45,985 nucleotides of DNA from an uncultured Opitutia bacterium. Lineage in GTDB: Bacteria > Verrucomicrobiota > Verrucomicrobiia > Opitutales > Opitutaceae. Below are positions 34,392 to 43,204 of the stretch, in pieces. Position 1 is the stretch's first letter, and every line of letters begins with the position of its first letter. A program made the position numbers and the translations under genes. The notes below the pieces were generated by a model. It was not told the origin of the DNA and made no database searches. It was given only the letters and a program-made list of their open reading frames with translations. Location: positions 1-45,985 of the forward strand of contig CAIRCN010000027.1 of assembly GCA_903877135.1 (NCBI GenBank). The letters run 5' to 3'.

Positions 34392-36917
34392 TTAGGGCGC
34401 CACGCCGGTGTCGGCTGTAGGCGTCTTTTGTTTGAAGATCAGTTTGTCGCCGTCGCGTTCAACGATGCAGGGCTCACCGTCCTTGATGTCGCCGCGCAGG
34501 ATCGCCTCGGCCAGTGGGTCCTCAAGGTAATGCTCGACCGCCCGCCGCAGGGGCCGCGCCCCGTATTTTTCGTCGTAGCCCTTCTCGATCAGCAGCGCCT
34601 TCGACTCGGGGGTGAACTCGAGCGAAATCTTGCGGTCAGCGATGCGTTTGGCAAAACCCTGCGTCTCGAGCTCGACGATCTTGATCAGGTCGTTGCGGTC
34701 CAGCGGCCGGAAAAAGACGATGTCGGAGATGCGGTTGAGGAACTCGGGTTTGAAGACCCGCTTCGCCTCCTCCAGCACCTTCTCGCGCATCTTCTCCACG
34801 TCGCTGAAGCTTGACGCGGCGGCGCCGAAACCCATCGAGGTCTGGCGCTGGAGCAGTTGCGCCCCGGCGTTGCTCGTCATGATGATGATCGTGTTGCGGA
34901 AATCCACCGAGCGCCCGAGCGAATCTGTCAGCCGGCCGTCCTCGAGGATCTGGAGCAGAATCTGGATCACGTCCGGGTGCGCCTTCTCGACCTCGTCGAA
35001 GAGCACAACCGCGTAGGGGCGGCGGCGCACGGCCTCCGTGAGCTGACCACCCTCATCGTAGCCAACGTAGCCCGGAGGCGAGCCGACCAGCCGCGACACG
35101 GCGAATTTCTCCATGTATTCCGACATGTCGATCTGGATGATCGCGTCCTGGTTGCCGAACATCTGCGCGGCGAGCTGTTTCGCCAGCATGGTTTTGCCGA
35201 CGCCTGTCGGGCCGACGAACATGAACGAGCCGATGGGCCGGCGCGGATCCTTGAGGTCGGCGCGCGAGCGACGGAGCGCGCGGGCGATGGCGCTGCACGC
35301 GATCTCCTGCCCGATGACGGCCTTCTGCAGCTCCGTCTCCATCGAGAGTAATTTTTCGCTCTCCTTCTTTTCCATGCGGCTGAGCGGGATGCCGGTCCAG
35401 TCGGCGACAACCTGCATCGTGAGGTCCTCGTCGATCGTGACCCGCTTCTCCTCGCGAGCCTTCTTCCACTCCTCGGTGATCTGCTCCTGCTTGACGCGTA
35501 GCTGCTTTTCGTTGTCGCGGTGGCGCGCAGCTTCCTCGAAGTGCTGCTCGCTGATCGCCTTTTCTTTCAAGGCGCAGACCTGCTCGATCTCCTTGGCCAT
35601 GCTCTCGATGTCGGGTGGCCGGGTGAGCGCGCCGATGCGGGCCCGCGAACCGGCCTCGTCCATCACGTCGATAGCCTTGTCGGGCAGAAAACGCCCGGTG
35701 ATGTAGCGGTCGGAAAGCTTGGCCGCCGACTCGAGGGCCTTGTCGGTGAAAATGGCCTTGTGGTGATCCTCGTATTTGCTGCGGATGCCCTTGAGGATGA
35801 GAATCGTGTCGTCGACGGAGGGCGCTTCCACCTTCACCGACTGAAAGCGACGGTCGAGCGCGGAGTCCTTTTCGATATACTTACGGTATTCGTTCAGGGT
35901 CGTGGCACCAATGCACTGGAGCTCACCGCGGGAGAGGGCGGGCTTGAAGATGTTGGAAGCGTCCATCGCGCCCTCGGCCGCACCTGCGCCGACGATGGTA
36001 TGGAGCTCGTCGATGAAGAGGAGGATGTTCTTGGCGCGTTTGATCTCGTCCATCACGGCCTTGATGCGCTCCTCGAACTGGCCGCGATACTTCGTGCCCG
36101 CGACCATGAGGGCGAGGTCCAGGGTGATGACTTTCTTTTCCAGCAGGATTTCCGGCACCGCACCGCAGGCGATTTCCTGGGCGAGGCCCTCGACGATGGC
36201 CGTCTTGCCGACGCCGGCTTCGCCGATCAGCACGGGATTGTTCTTCGTGCGGCGGCAAAGTATCTGGATGACACGGCGGATTTCGTTTTTCCGACCGATG
36301 ACCGGGTCCATTTCACCCTTGCGGGCCAGTTCGGTGAGGTCGCGCCCAAACGCCTTCAGCGCGGGCGTCTTGACCTCCTTCTTGTCCTCGGTCTGGGGAG
36401 CGCCGCGCTGCGGTGCGCCCGCAGCCGCCTCGTCGCCGCTGCCAGCGGTCTGCTCGCTGCCGGTGAACTGGGGATCGAGCTCGCGGAGAATTTCGTTGCG
36501 GGTGCGCTCGATGTCGATGTCGAGCGACTTGAGCACGCGCGCCGCCACGCCCTCGCCCTCGCGCAGCAGACCAAGCAGGATATGTTCGGTGCCGACGTAG
36601 GAGTGATTGAGCGTCTTGGCTTCCTTGCCGGCGAGCGCGAGAACCTTTTTAACCCGCGGCGTGTAGGGAATGCTGCCCTGCGTCTTCGATTCCTGCCCGG
36701 TGCCCACCTGCTTCTCCACCGCGCCACGCACGGTCTCAAGGTCGAGGCCCATCTTTTGGAGCACACTGACCGCCACGCCTTGGCCGAGCTTGATCAACCC
36801 GAGCAGAATGTGCTCGGTGCCCACGTAGTTGTGGTGGAAGCGGTCCGCTTCCTTGCGGGCAAGGGCGAGCACCTGCTGGGCGCGCGGCGTGAAGTTGTTC
36901 ATGGGTTCCTGGGACAT
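34392..36917 (-). CDS. clpC: ClpC-type AAA+ unfoldase
   Basis: An 841-residue Hsp100 unfoldase that feeds ClpP. Order: two Clp-N repeats (about 5-145; [16 protein letters not shown] and the second [14 protein letters not shown]), AAA-1 (Walker A GEAGVGKT near 220), and a short ClpC-type middle coil containing a UVR-like helix ([24 protein letters not shown]). AAA-2 follows (Walker A GPTGVGKT near 565) with an NEW-type C-terminal domain ([11 protein letters not shown]). The Clp-N repeats are the ones that bind phospho-arginine in Bacillus ClpC. An ATG at codon 6 is an alternative start. It is the third gene of an operon with mcsA and mcsB (15 bases from mcsB), which supports a phospho-arginine degradation role. 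ClpP is not in the window. Confidence 0.96.
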   Translation of the reverse strand: MSQEPMNNFTPRAQQVLALARKEADRFHHNYVGTEHILLGLIKLGQGVAVSVLQKMGLDLETVRGAVEKQVGTGQESKTQGSIPYTPRVKKVLALAGKEAKTLNHSYVGTEHILLGLLREGEGVAARVLKSLDIDIERTRNEILRELDPQFTGSEQTAGSGDEAAAGAPQRGAPQTEDKKEVKTPALKAFGRDLTELARKGEMDPVIGRKNEIRRVIQILCRRTKNNPVLIGEAGVGKTAIVEGLAQEIACGAVPEILLEKKVITLDLALMVAGTKYRGQFEERIKAVMDEIKRAKNILLFIDELHTIVGAGAAEGAMDASNIFKPALSRGELQCIGATTLNEYRKYIEKDSALDRRFQSVKVEAPSVDDTILILKGIRSKYEDHHKAIFTDKALESAAKLSDRYITGRFLPDKAIDVMDEAGSRARIGALTRPPDIESMAKEIEQVCALKEKAISEQHFEEAARHRDNEKQLRVKQEQITEEWKKAREEKRVTIDEDLTMQVVADWTGIPLSRMEKKESEKLLSMETELQKAVIGQEIACSAIARALRRSRADLKDPRRPIGSFMFVGPTGVGKTMLAKQLAAQMFGNQDAIIQIDMSEYMEKFAVSRLVGSPPGYVGYDEGGQLTEAVRRRPYAVVLFDEVEKAHPDVIQILLQILEDGRLTDSLGRSVDFRNTIIIMTSNAGAQLLQRQTSMGFGAAASSFSDVEKMREKVLEEAKRVFKPEFLNRISDIVFFRPLDRNDLIKIVELETQGFAKRIADRKISLEFTPESKALLIEKGYDEKYGARPLRRAVEHYLEDPLAEAILRGDIKDGEPCIVERDGDKLIFKQKTPTADTGVAP

Positions 36918-36932
36918 AGGCGTATAAAGGGG

Positions 36933-38024
36933 TTAATTCGAACCGTCTGAGGTAAAAGTGAAGCTGGGGCGCGAAAATTCCGCAAATTCACCACGGAGGC
37001 GCCCCGCGCGGAGCAAATCCCGCTGGCCCGGCTCAAACCGGCCCTTCTGGGCATGCTGCAAATGGCCGGGTTGGGCCTCGATGAAAAGCCGGTCGATCAC
37101 CGCCCGGTTGGTTTCAGGAAAAACATGGAGGTCGACGCCGAGGCGGATCAGCGAAAGCAGATTCATCGCCTCGCCAGAACTCAGAACGTGGCTATTTTGG
37201 AGGATGCCGAAGGCCCTGCCGATCTTGTCGTAGAGCTTGCCGGCGTCGGCCTCGAGCAGCTTCTGGCGTGCGTTGAGTTCGTGCTCGATGATGGAACTGA
37301 GCACGCTGCCGAGGCGTTTGATGATCTCGTCCTCCGATTCGCCGAGCGTGGTCTGGTTGGAGATCTGAAAAATGCTGCCGCTGGCATCCGAACCCTCGCC
37401 GAAAAGACCGCGCACGACCATGCCCAGCTGGTTCACCGCGCGCACGACCTTCTCCATCTGGTTGGCAATGACGAGCGCAGGCAGGTGCATCATCGCCGAG
37501 GCGCGCATCGCTGTGCCAAGGTTCGTCGGGCAAGCGGTGAGATAGCCCAGCGTCGGCGAGTAGGCATAATCGAGGCGCTCCTCGAGGGCCGAATCCAGCT
37601 CGTTGATAGCGCTCCACGCTTTCCTCAGTTGAAAGCCGGCCCGCAGCACCTGAATCCGGAGGTGGTCCTCCTCGTTGATCATGACGGAGACGGCCTGGTC
37701 GCGGTTGATCACCACACCGGCGCCCCCTTTCGCTTCGCTGAGTTCGCGGCTAATCAGGTGGCGTTCGACGAGGATCTGCTTTTCCAGTTCGCTCAAATCG
37801 CCGATGGCCACACTGAGGCAGCGCTTCATCGGCGCGGTGGCCTCGACGGCTTGGCGGCAAGCCGAGAGAATTTCATTCCGCTGGGCAGCCTTGGCCCAGC
37901 CGGGAAATGGATTGCCGGCAAGGTTGCGCGCAAGGCGGACCCGAGTCATGAGCACGATCGCCGTCTTGCTGCTCGTGGTATCGGTCAGCTCGGAGGGGGT
38001 GTCGATCAGCGAGGTGATGGTCAT
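36933..38024 (-). CDS. mcsB: Protein-arginine kinase McsB
   Basis: A 363-residue protein of the phosphagen-kinase fold that phosphorylates arginine side chains on proteins. Catalytic signatures are visible: TRVRLARN (about 27-34), NEEDH at 117-121 with the catalytic acids, the reactive Cys165 in ACPTNLGT, and NQTTLGESEDE for nucleotide and metal. The C-terminal segment keeps the helices of the McsB regulatory domain (GEAMNLLSLIRLGVDL). In Firmicutes, McsB needs McsA for activity and marks CtsR and misfolded proteins for ClpCP. Here it sits 4 bases after mcsA and just before clpC, but no ctsR gene is present, so repression must work differently. Full length and intact active site argue for function. 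Confidence 0.95.
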   Translation of the reverse strand: MTITSLIDTPSELTDTTSSKTAIVLMTRVRLARNLAGNPFPGWAKAAQRNEILSACRQAVEATAPMKRCLSVAIGDLSELEKQILVERHLISRELSEAKGGAGVVINRDQAVSVMINEEDHLRIQVLRAGFQLRKAWSAINELDSALEERLDYAYSPTLGYLTACPTNLGTAMRASAMMHLPALVIANQMEKVVRAVNQLGMVVRGLFGEGSDASGSIFQISNQTTLGESEDEIIKRLGSVLSSIIEHELNARQKLLEADAGKLYDKIGRAFGILQNSHVLSSGEAMNLLSLIRLGVDLHVFPETNRAVIDRLFIEAQPGHLQHAQKGRFEPGQRDLLRAGRLRGEFAEFSRPSFTFTSDGSN

Positions 38025-38028
38025 GGGC

Positions 38029-38532
38029 TTAGTGCGCCGCGGCGGGACCGAAGTTTTGTTTGACTTGGCTGATTTCGTCGCGGCAACGGGCAGCGTCTTC
38101 GTAGCGCTCCGCCTTGATCGCCTCCGTGAGGTCGAGTTCCAGTTTCGCCAAGCGGTCGTGGAGGGTTTTGCGGCTGAGGGCTTTTTGCGGCACCTTGCCT
38201 GAGTGCGCGGTGCCCTTGTGCATGCTGTCGAGCATCGGCTCGATCAGGCTTTGGAAGACATCGTAGCAGGCGGGACAGCCGAAGCGGCCGTGCTTCTTGA
38301 AATCCGCCTGGGTGAAGCCGCAATGCTCACAGCGCAGGCCCGCGACCGGATCGGGATTGAGCGAGGCCTTGAGCAACAGGTCCGCCAGGGAAAATCCGCT
38401 CGGGTCGGTCACGCCCTTCGCCTGCGCGCACTCCTCGCACAGGTCCACCTTGTGCACCTTGTTGTTCACGATTTGGGTGAGGTGCACCGTGGCAGGCTTT
38501 GGGCAAAGATCACATTTGAGTGGATTGGCCAT
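38029..38532 (-). CDS. mcsA: McsA-like zinc-finger activator of the arginine kinase
   Basis: A 167-residue protein with four CxxC motifs: CDLC, CEEC, CEHC and CPAC (near 9, 33, 68 and 84), forming two zinc fingers. A C-terminal UVR helix (LAKLELDLTEAIKAERYEDAARCRDEI) follows, similar to that in UvrB/UvrC and ClpC. This is the McsA architecture; McsA activates McsB and helps load ClpC. It is the first gene of the operon (mcsA, mcsB, clpC), with 4 bases before mcsB. The ATG at 38532 is the first codon of the first zinc finger region. No CtsR box was recognised upstream. Firm call. Confidence 0.92.
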   Translation of the reverse strand: MANPLKCDLCPKPATVHLTQIVNNKVHKVDLCEECAQAKGVTDPSGFSLADLLLKASLNPDPVAGLRCEHCGFTQADFKKHGRFGCPACYDVFQSLIEPMLDSMHKGTAHSGKVPQKALSRKTLHDRLAKLELDLTEAIKAERYEDAARCRDEISQVKQNFGPAAAH

Positions 38533-38682
38533 GAAACGATAAGAATGGGTCTTGCAGCTACCATGCCACGGTTACGGTGGCTGGCAAGTGCGCGCATGCG
38601 GACGTTCGCGCTGTGCCGCTCCGGCATAGCGCGCCACCCTGCCCGCGCAGTCTTGTCTCACTCGCGCAGCGGCTCGCGGCGG

Positions 38683-39549
38683 TCAAATGCGCGTGCCCTC
38701 GACGAGCACGCGGCGCCGGAATGAGGCCAGCACCTGCTGCGTGATCGGGCCCGGCTGGCCTGTGCCGATCTCGCGACCATCCAGCTTGACCACCGGAATC
38801 ACCTCGGCGCCCGAGCCCGTGAGGAAGCACTCATCGGCGCACCACACATCGTAACGGGTCATGTCCGCCTCGCGCACCACCACGCCCAGTTCGCGACCGA
38901 TGTCGAAGATCGACGACCGCGTGATGCCCTTGAGCGCGCCCTGCGAGGCGGCCGGTGTGACGATTTCGCCCTTGTGGACGATGAAGACATTGTCGGCCGT
39001 GCACTCGGCGATGTAGCCCTGATCGTTAAGCATGATCGCCTCCAGCGCGCCAAACTGGCGGGCCTCGATCTTGCCGAGGATGTTGTTAAGGTAGTTGAGC
39101 GACTTGACGGTCGGCGGCAGCGCCGCGGGATTGATGCGGCGGGTTGGCACCGTGACGATGCTCAGGCCGTTGTCGTAATGCTCCTTCGGGTAGAGCGAAA
39201 TCTTGCTCGCGATGATGAACATCGACGGCTTAGGGCAGAGCCAGGGCGCCAGGCCCAGATCGCCAACGCCCCGGGTGACGACGAGCCGGATATAGGCATC
39301 GGTCAGGCCGTTTTGCCGGCAGGTTTCGCATGTAAGCTCCGACATTTCCTGGCGCGTGTGCGGCAGCTTGAGGAGAATAGCCTTGGCCGAGTATTCGAGC
39401 CGCTCCAAATGCTCGTCGAGACGGAAAATGTTACCGCCATAAAGGCGGATGCCCTCAAAGACTCCGTCGCCATAGAGCAGACCGTGATCGAACACGGAGA
39501 CTTTGGCTTCGCTGTCGTCGACAAATTTGCCGTCCAAGTAAATCTTCAT
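38683..39549 (-). CDS. ilvE: Branched-chain amino acid aminotransferase (class IV PLP enzyme)
   Basis: A 288-residue fold-type IV aminotransferase that exchanges amino groups between Leu/Ile/Val and 2-oxoglutarate. The early motif DHGLLYGDGVFEGIR, catalytic Lys149 in VKSLNYLNN, the PLP-phosphate strand with Glu182 (IAECTADNVF), and late GITR and CADECFLTGSGAEVIPV motifs are all typical. D-amino acid aminotransferase is an alternative in the same family, but the motif spacing fits IlvE better. The ATG at 39549 is the family start (MKIYLDGKF); the longer frame from 39594 has 15 extra residues without homology style. It is the last ordinary gene before the accessory region. Confidence 0.92.
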   Translation of the reverse strand: MKIYLDGKFVDDSEAKVSVFDHGLLYGDGVFEGIRLYGGNIFRLDEHLERLEYSAKAILLKLPHTRQEMSELTCETCRQNGLTDAYIRLVVTRGVGDLGLAPWLCPKPSMFIIASKISLYPKEHYDNGLSIVTVPTRRINPAALPPTVKSLNYLNNILGKIEARQFGALEAIMLNDQGYIAECTADNVFIVHKGEIVTPAASQGALKGITRSSIFDIGRELGVVVREADMTRYDVWCADECFLTGSGAEVIPVVKLDGREIGTGQPGPITQQVLASFRRRVLVEGTRI

Positions 39550-39644
39550 TTCGCTGGAAAATTGCGTGCTGCCGAAACCTTTGTCCAGCCCCACCCGGGA
39601 CTTTCTGCTTAGGCTGTAGTTTTTCCGGCGAAACTGTCAGGTAG

Positions 39645-39824
39645 GTCAAAAGCACCCATACGCACACCTCGTCGCCACCCCCCGCGGGCTTTACCCTGAT
39701 CGAATTGCTGACAGTGATCGCCATCATCGGCATTCTGGCCGCCATCATAGTTTTTGATAATAGCTCCTTCACGGGTTGCCCTACGGGGCTAAAACCAGAG
39801 CAAGTAATTACGTCCAACAAATAA
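39645..39824 (+). pseudogene. Type IV pilin-like / pseudopilin N-terminal fragment
   Basis: The open stretch after a TAG at 39642 encodes an unmistakable prepilin cleavage and membrane motif, PPAG followed by FTLIELLTVIAIIGILAAII. About 20 residues later it stops at 39824. No ATG or GTG begins the frame, and the body of the pilin is missing. This is a broken pseudopilin (type II secretion or type IV pilus-like), perhaps left by a rearrangement. Many verrucomicrobial genomes carry large families of such proteins. Confidence 0.75.
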
Positions 39825-40196
39825 CAGGAAAACACTCCTGCACTTGTTGGAACACTTCACCTGCAACGAAATTTTCATGTTTTCCAAGGCTGATTGACCA
39901 AAAAATCGCCAAAAGCTGAAGCAACGAAAACCGCTGAGAAGAATCCATTCCTCACGCCCTCTAAGTCCTACTAAGCAACCGTTCTATTCCGTCACGGAAG
40001 GTCCGTTAACGGGCTCGCCGATTAACTTGGTCGTGGGAGCCACTTCCCGGCACCGGTAGACTGTCGAATTTCGCTGTTTCACAATGGAGGGCCCATTTGG
40101 AAACCGGTTGTTCCGCAAACCAACGAAATCGGCACGGGCACTATACAGGGCCCGGCATAGCGGGCAAATCGCACGAAGCATTTCGGCAACGAACCT
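39825..40196. other. AT-richer intergenic stretch without recognised gene
   Basis: About 370 bases after the pseudopilin fragment, visibly richer in A and T than the flanking core genes. No ORF with a recognisable domain, no RNA gene. A short inverted repeat (ccgttaacgg, about 40008-40017) occurs here, resembling the GTTA/TAAC units found further right. Confidence 0.4.
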
Positions 40197-40817
40197 CTAT
40201 TCTGCTTCATCCTCGACTTCCGGCGGTTTGATTACCGTGAGGAGGCGCTCAAGTTCCGCCGGGGTTGGATTGCGGATGGAGAGCACAGTCAGGATGGCTT
40301 CTCCCGCGGGGAGCGAGACCTTAACGTGAGCGTTGGCTGCTAAGCCCAGCGCGGCTGTGGCCAGGGGAGAATTGTGAGGCAGGCATTCGATCCCCAATTC
40401 GAGATCACTCGCGGTCTCACCGTGCGTGGCCACGAGAAAGGTGAAACGGTATTTTCGATTCGTCGCCACATCTTGCTTTTCAATGGTCGTCACATGTCCG
40501 AGTTGAAGGGTGGCCGTCGGTTTCGTGAGCCAGGTGGCGGGATCGACCTCGATGAAGGTGTTGCGTGCGACGAAGCGGTCGAGCGCGGACATCTTCTGGT
40601 CCACGGCGCGGATCGCATCTTTGGCGGCCTTGAAACCGAAGTTCTCACGCAGATCACCTTGGCTGTGTGCCTCGACCTTGTCCTTGACCAGGCCGACGCG
40701 CTTGACCTTGAGCGCCTCGAATTCCTCAGCCAGCACACGGTTATAGCCCGAGCGCACGTAGATCGTAGTGGCTTGCGGAGCAGCGGGGCGAAAGATCCGT
40801 TTTCGTGAGATGGGCAT
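40197..40817 (-). CDS. GreA/GreB-like transcription elongation factor homolog
   Basis: A 206-residue protein from the ATG at 40817; a start at 40895 would add 26 residues. The helical hairpin region has AHSQGDLRENFGFKAAKDAIRAVDQKMSALD, close to the GreA coiled coil with its tip acidic residues (GDLSEN-AEYxAAKE in GreA). The C-terminal SPLATAALGLAANAHVKVSLPAGEAILTVLSI is like the GreA FKBP-like domain (SPxAxALxGxxxGDxVxVxxPxGE). Gre factors stimulate RNA cleavage in stalled RNA polymerase. The tip acid pair D-L-R-E-N differs from the canonical D-L-S-E-N, and it could be a paralog with another role. It lies alone on the minus strand at the start of the accessory region. Confidence 0.8.
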   Translation of the reverse strand: MPISRKRIFRPAAPQATTIYVRSGYNRVLAEEFEALKVKRVGLVKDKVEAHSQGDLRENFGFKAAKDAIRAVDQKMSALDRFVARNTFIEVDPATWLTKPTATLQLGHVTTIEKQDVATNRKYRFTFLVATHGETASDLELGIECLPHNSPLATAALGLAANAHVKVSLPAGEAILTVLSIRNPTPAELERLLTVIKPPEVEDEAE

Positions 40818-40916
40818 GCGGCGCTGAGCCAGCAAGGGATCGAAGAAAGCGAAAGGCAAGGCGACGGTGTCGGGGCGCACATTGGGACCCCTCATTGCGG
40901 TGCATGCAGGAAGAGT

Positions 40917-40944
40917 GTTTCAGACACCGAACGTTATTGGCACA
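40917..40944 (+). repeat. 28-base repeat, copy 1
   Basis: Identical at 24 of 28 positions with 43177-43204; the shared core is acgttattggcaca. The two copies are in direct orientation and bracket the DHFR-family, DUF2934 and HigBA genes. An inverted near-copy of the core (tgccaattacg, about 41019-41029) lies about 80 bases downstream, so the site is an imperfect palindrome about 100 bases long. Confidence 0.6.
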
Positions 40945-41169
40945 AGCCGACTCACGGAAAATCGGTTTAAACCCTTATGAGGGAGTGAACGTTGCCCAAC
41001 TCGTTGATCGTCGTTTTATGCCAATTACGGTCCAAAAAGAAACGCTCAAATTCTATCGTAAAATGGTGGACGGTTATTTTGGTGGAATATCCGAAACGAT
41101 AGCTTTCATCCGTTGAAGGAACAGGACCAACGCAACAACATTAACGGCATAACCATGGGGGAACTGAAA

Positions 41170-41739
41170 ATGAGAAAGATCAGGATTTTCGAACACATGT
41201 CGCTGGACGGCGTGATCGAGCACGACGGAGACTACGCGTATGGCGCATGGACGGCACCGTATCGAACCCCGGCTGGGCTCGCGCTCGTCATCGAGGCACA
41301 CGGCACGAGCTTTGATCTACTGCTTGGCCGCCGAACCTACGATCTCTGGGCCGGCTTCTGGCCAAAGGCCGGGAAGAGTCCGATGGCGGATAGTCTGAAC
41401 GCCGCCACGAAATACGTCGCGACCCACCGGCCGGACAGCCTCGGATGGGGTCCGGTCAAGGACCTAGGCGCGGACATCATCGAGGGTGTTCGCGGTATCA
41501 AGTCAAAAGACGGCCCTGACCTGATCGTCTGGGGAAGTTCGACGCTGACGTCCGTGCTGCTCGGGCAGGGACTGATCGACGAGGTGGTGCTGTTCGTCTA
41601 CCCGGTCTTGCTAGGCCGGGGCAAACGCATCTTTTCGGACAGGGTTGACGCGTGCGAACTCGCTTTCGTCAGCACGAAGGCCACGCCCACGGGCGTGCTC
41701 CTAAACACCTATCGACACGTTGGAGCGCTCCGAACCTAA
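41170..41739 (+). CDS. Dihydrofolate reductase family protein (RibD C-terminal-like)
   Basis: A 189-residue protein with the RibD_C/DHFR-family pattern: IRIFEHMSLDGVIE at the start, then LLLGRRTYDLWAGFW, KYVATHR, GPDLIVWGSSTLTSVLLGQGLIDEVVLFVYPVLLGRGKRIF and a C-terminal beta strand (TGVLLNTY). This family binds NAD(P)H, but most stand-alone members (YyaP type) are uncharacterised and are not classical DHFR. The ATG at 41170 has a GGGGGAA ribosome binding site 7 bases upstream and is preferred over the in-frame starts at 41113 and 41155. It is the first gene inside the segment bracketed by the 28-base repeats. Confidence 0.9.
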   Translation: MRKIRIFEHMSLDGVIEHDGDYAYGAWTAPYRTPAGLALVIEAHGTSFDLLLGRRTYDLWAGFWPKAGKSPMADSLNAATKYVATHRPDSLGWGPVKDLGADIIEGVRGIKSKDGPDLIVWGSSTLTSVLLGQGLIDEVVLFVYPVLLGRGKRIFSDRVDACELAFVSTKATPTGVLLNTYRHVGALRT

Positions 41740-42053
41740 TCTTTCGCCAACGCGAGCGGCTGAGCGGCCGCCCAAGTCACTTAGCGCTGCCAGGAATCGG
41801 ACTGCCCTAAATCTCGGCTCGGTGGCGGTGCCAAATTCAGTTGGAGAAGTGAATGGCTCGCAGATTTCTCAACCTTGTCGCCACCGCCGCATCCATGGCT
41901 ATTGCCGAGTCACTGTATCTTCCATTGCTCCTGACTCAATCACGTCAAACTACCTGTGCCGAAATTCAAGGGATTAGCAACGACGCCGGCTGAGATCGGT
42001 AGGCCCGTTAAGACCCCATATCGTGCGAGCGCTAACGGGTGCATGCTCCATGA
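41740..42053. other. Intergenic region with a GTTA/TAAC inverted repeat
   Basis: About 310 bases without a recognised gene. Bases 42004-42010 and 42032-42038 form a perfect 7-base inverted repeat (cccgtta / taacggg) around 21 bases. It lies shortly before the DUF2934 ORF and could be a hairpin or a boundary. The small plus-strand ORFs here have no domain signature. Confidence 0.4.
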
Positions 42054-42401
42054 ATGGACACATCACAAAAGCCCACTGCTCCAGTCGCCTCGCCCAATGC
42101 CAAGCCCAGCCAGCCCATTGCGCGCACCACGCCGCCTGTCACGGCAGCCCACCCGACGCCTTCATCAAAGCAATTCTCCGCGACCGCGCCGCAACCGTCC
42201 GAGGGCGAGATTCGCGATTACGCCAATCATCTCTATGTGCAACGCGGTTCGGTGAACGGACATGACTGCGACGACTGGCTGGAAGCCGAGGCTTGTCTCG
42301 GCGCCAATATTCCGAAGGAATCCTCGCGCACCCGGATGCACCATCACACGCAGATCACTGCTCGTGCTGCACTCCCATTGGTGAATCACGGCAGATTATA
42401 A
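42054..42401 (+). CDS. DUF2934-domain protein
   Basis: A 115-residue protein. The first 45 residues are low-complexity (Pro, Ser, Thr, Ala). Residues about 50-80 match DUF2934: EIRDYANHLYVQRGSVNGHDCDDWLEAEACL, with the invariant G-x-x-x-G-H-D-x-x-D-W-x-x-A-E pattern. The function of this domain is unknown; it is common in soil bacteria, often in several copies per genome. The ATG at 42054 is one of several possible; the ordered domain starts well inside. It has no clear partner and lies between the DHFR-like gene and HigBA. Confidence 0.8.
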   Translation: MDTSQKPTAPVASPNAKPSQPIARTTPPVTAAHPTPSSKQFSATAPQPSEGEIRDYANHLYVQRGSVNGHDCDDWLEAEACLGANIPKESSRTRMHHHTQITARAALPLVNHGRL

Positions 42402-42509
42402 CGCATTGAATTCCGAGGGGCTGCGCGAGTGAAGATATCTGCGGCGAAAGCCGCATGTTCCAAATACGAAGGTATTCGGCACATGGCCCAATTATCTGTT
42501 TAGCGAATA

Positions 42510-42528
42510 TTATCCGCTTGACGGATAA
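42510..42528 (+). promoter_or_regulatory. Probable operator/promoter of the HigBA-type pair
   Basis: A perfect 7-base inverted repeat, TTATCCG-cttga-CGGATAA, lies 23 bases before the toxin GTG, with a further half-like TTATCTG at about 42492. The spacer contains the start of TTGACG (42518-42523), a good -35 match, with TAGACT (42539-42544) as a weak -10. Binding of the antitoxin here would block the promoter, the usual autoregulation of such pairs. The RNA start would lie close to the GTG, so the transcript may be nearly leaderless. Confidence 0.6.
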
Positions 42529-42551
42529 GCGGGGCTGGTAGACTTTGCTTT

Positions 42552-42833
42552 GTGATCAAAAGCTTTGCCGATCGTGACACCGAAAAATTGTGGCTCACAG
42601 GGCGCTCTCGACGCCTGCCAGGTGACATCTGGCAGCGAGCGCTCATCAAGTTACAGCTGATCGATGCCGCAGTTGAGTTGGCTTTCCTCAAGCTGCCGCC
42701 AGGTAATCGCCTGGAGGCACTCAAGGGAGATCGGCGCGGACAACACGCGATCAGAATATACGACCAATGGCGCATCTGCTTCCTTTGGTCCGGCCCCGAC
42801 GCCGAACAAGTCGAGATTGTAGATTACCATTAA
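42552..42833 (+). CDS. higB: RelE/HigB-family toxin
   Basis: A 93-residue protein starting at GTG (42552), as the sequence MIKSFADRDTEKLWLTGRSRRLPGD fits the family N-terminus. The core LDAAVELAFLKLPPGNRLEALKGDRRGQHAIRIYDQWRICFLW...VEIVDYH is typical of HigB/GraT-like ribosome-dependent mRNA interferases, including the basic R-x-x-x-W-R-I segment and the final VDYH. The toxin precedes the antitoxin, the reverse of most toxin-antitoxin pairs but normal for hig. The upstream palindrome is a probable operator. All key family positions are present, so the toxin looks intact. Confidence 0.92.
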   Translation: MIKSFADRDTEKLWLTGRSRRLPGDIWQRALIKLQLIDAAVELAFLKLPPGNRLEALKGDRRGQHAIRIYDQWRICFLWSGPDAEQVEIVDYH

Positions 42834-42852
42834 GAACCAAGAGGCCATTCCT

Positions 42853-43152
42853 ATGAATCAGACCGCTTCACGCATCCATCCTGGCATCATCCTTCGCACC
42901 GAGTTCTTTGAGGCGATGAGCATTACCCAACTCGCAGCTTCCAAGGCCACTGGTATTCCCCAGAGTCGTTTGAGCGAAATTTTGGCGGGACGGCGGGCGA
43001 TCAGCCCAGATACCGCTGCTCGTCTCGGCCGGTATTTTCGGGTTGATCCACGCAACTGGCTGAACCTCCAAGTGGCCTTCGATCTATGGAAGCTTGAGCA
43101 GGAGTCAGGTCGACAGCTCAATCACGACGTAAAACCACTCGTCGCCGCCTGA
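42853..43152 (+). CDS. higA: HigA-family antitoxin (XRE helix-turn-helix)
   Basis: A 99-residue protein with the HigA/VapI layout: HPGIILRTEFFEAMSITQLAASKATGIPQSRLSEILAGRRAISPDTAARLGRYFRVDPRNWLNLQVAFDLW. The helix-turn-helix (about 24-48) recognises the operator and the C-terminal helix contacts the toxin. It starts 19 bases after the toxin stop. Together the pair forms an addiction module that could stabilise this accessory segment. The second 28-base repeat begins 24 bases after its stop. Confidence 0.93.
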   Translation: MNQTASRIHPGIILRTEFFEAMSITQLAASKATGIPQSRLSEILAGRRAISPDTAARLGRYFRVDPRNWLNLQVAFDLWKLEQESGRQLNHDVKPLVAA

Positions 43153-43176
43153 CGGTCTGCGACCGTCGCGGCGAAC

Positions 43177-43204
43177 GTTTCACACCCCATACGTTATTGG
43201 CACA
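43177..43204 (+). repeat. 28-base repeat, copy 2
   Basis: Direct repeat of 40917-40944 (24 of 28 identical). Nearby, the 14-mer at 43223-43236 (acgatcaacgagtt) is the exact reverse complement of 40998-41011, so the inner part of the site is inverted between the two copies. This is unusual for a simple duplication and suits a recombination or palindromic element. Confidence 0.6.

Noticed and set aside
35520-36950. 476-codon plus-strand ORF opposite clpC
   Set aside because: Antisense to well-supported ClpC motifs; no recognisable domain. The ORF at 37053-38063 opposite mcsB is rejected for the same reason.
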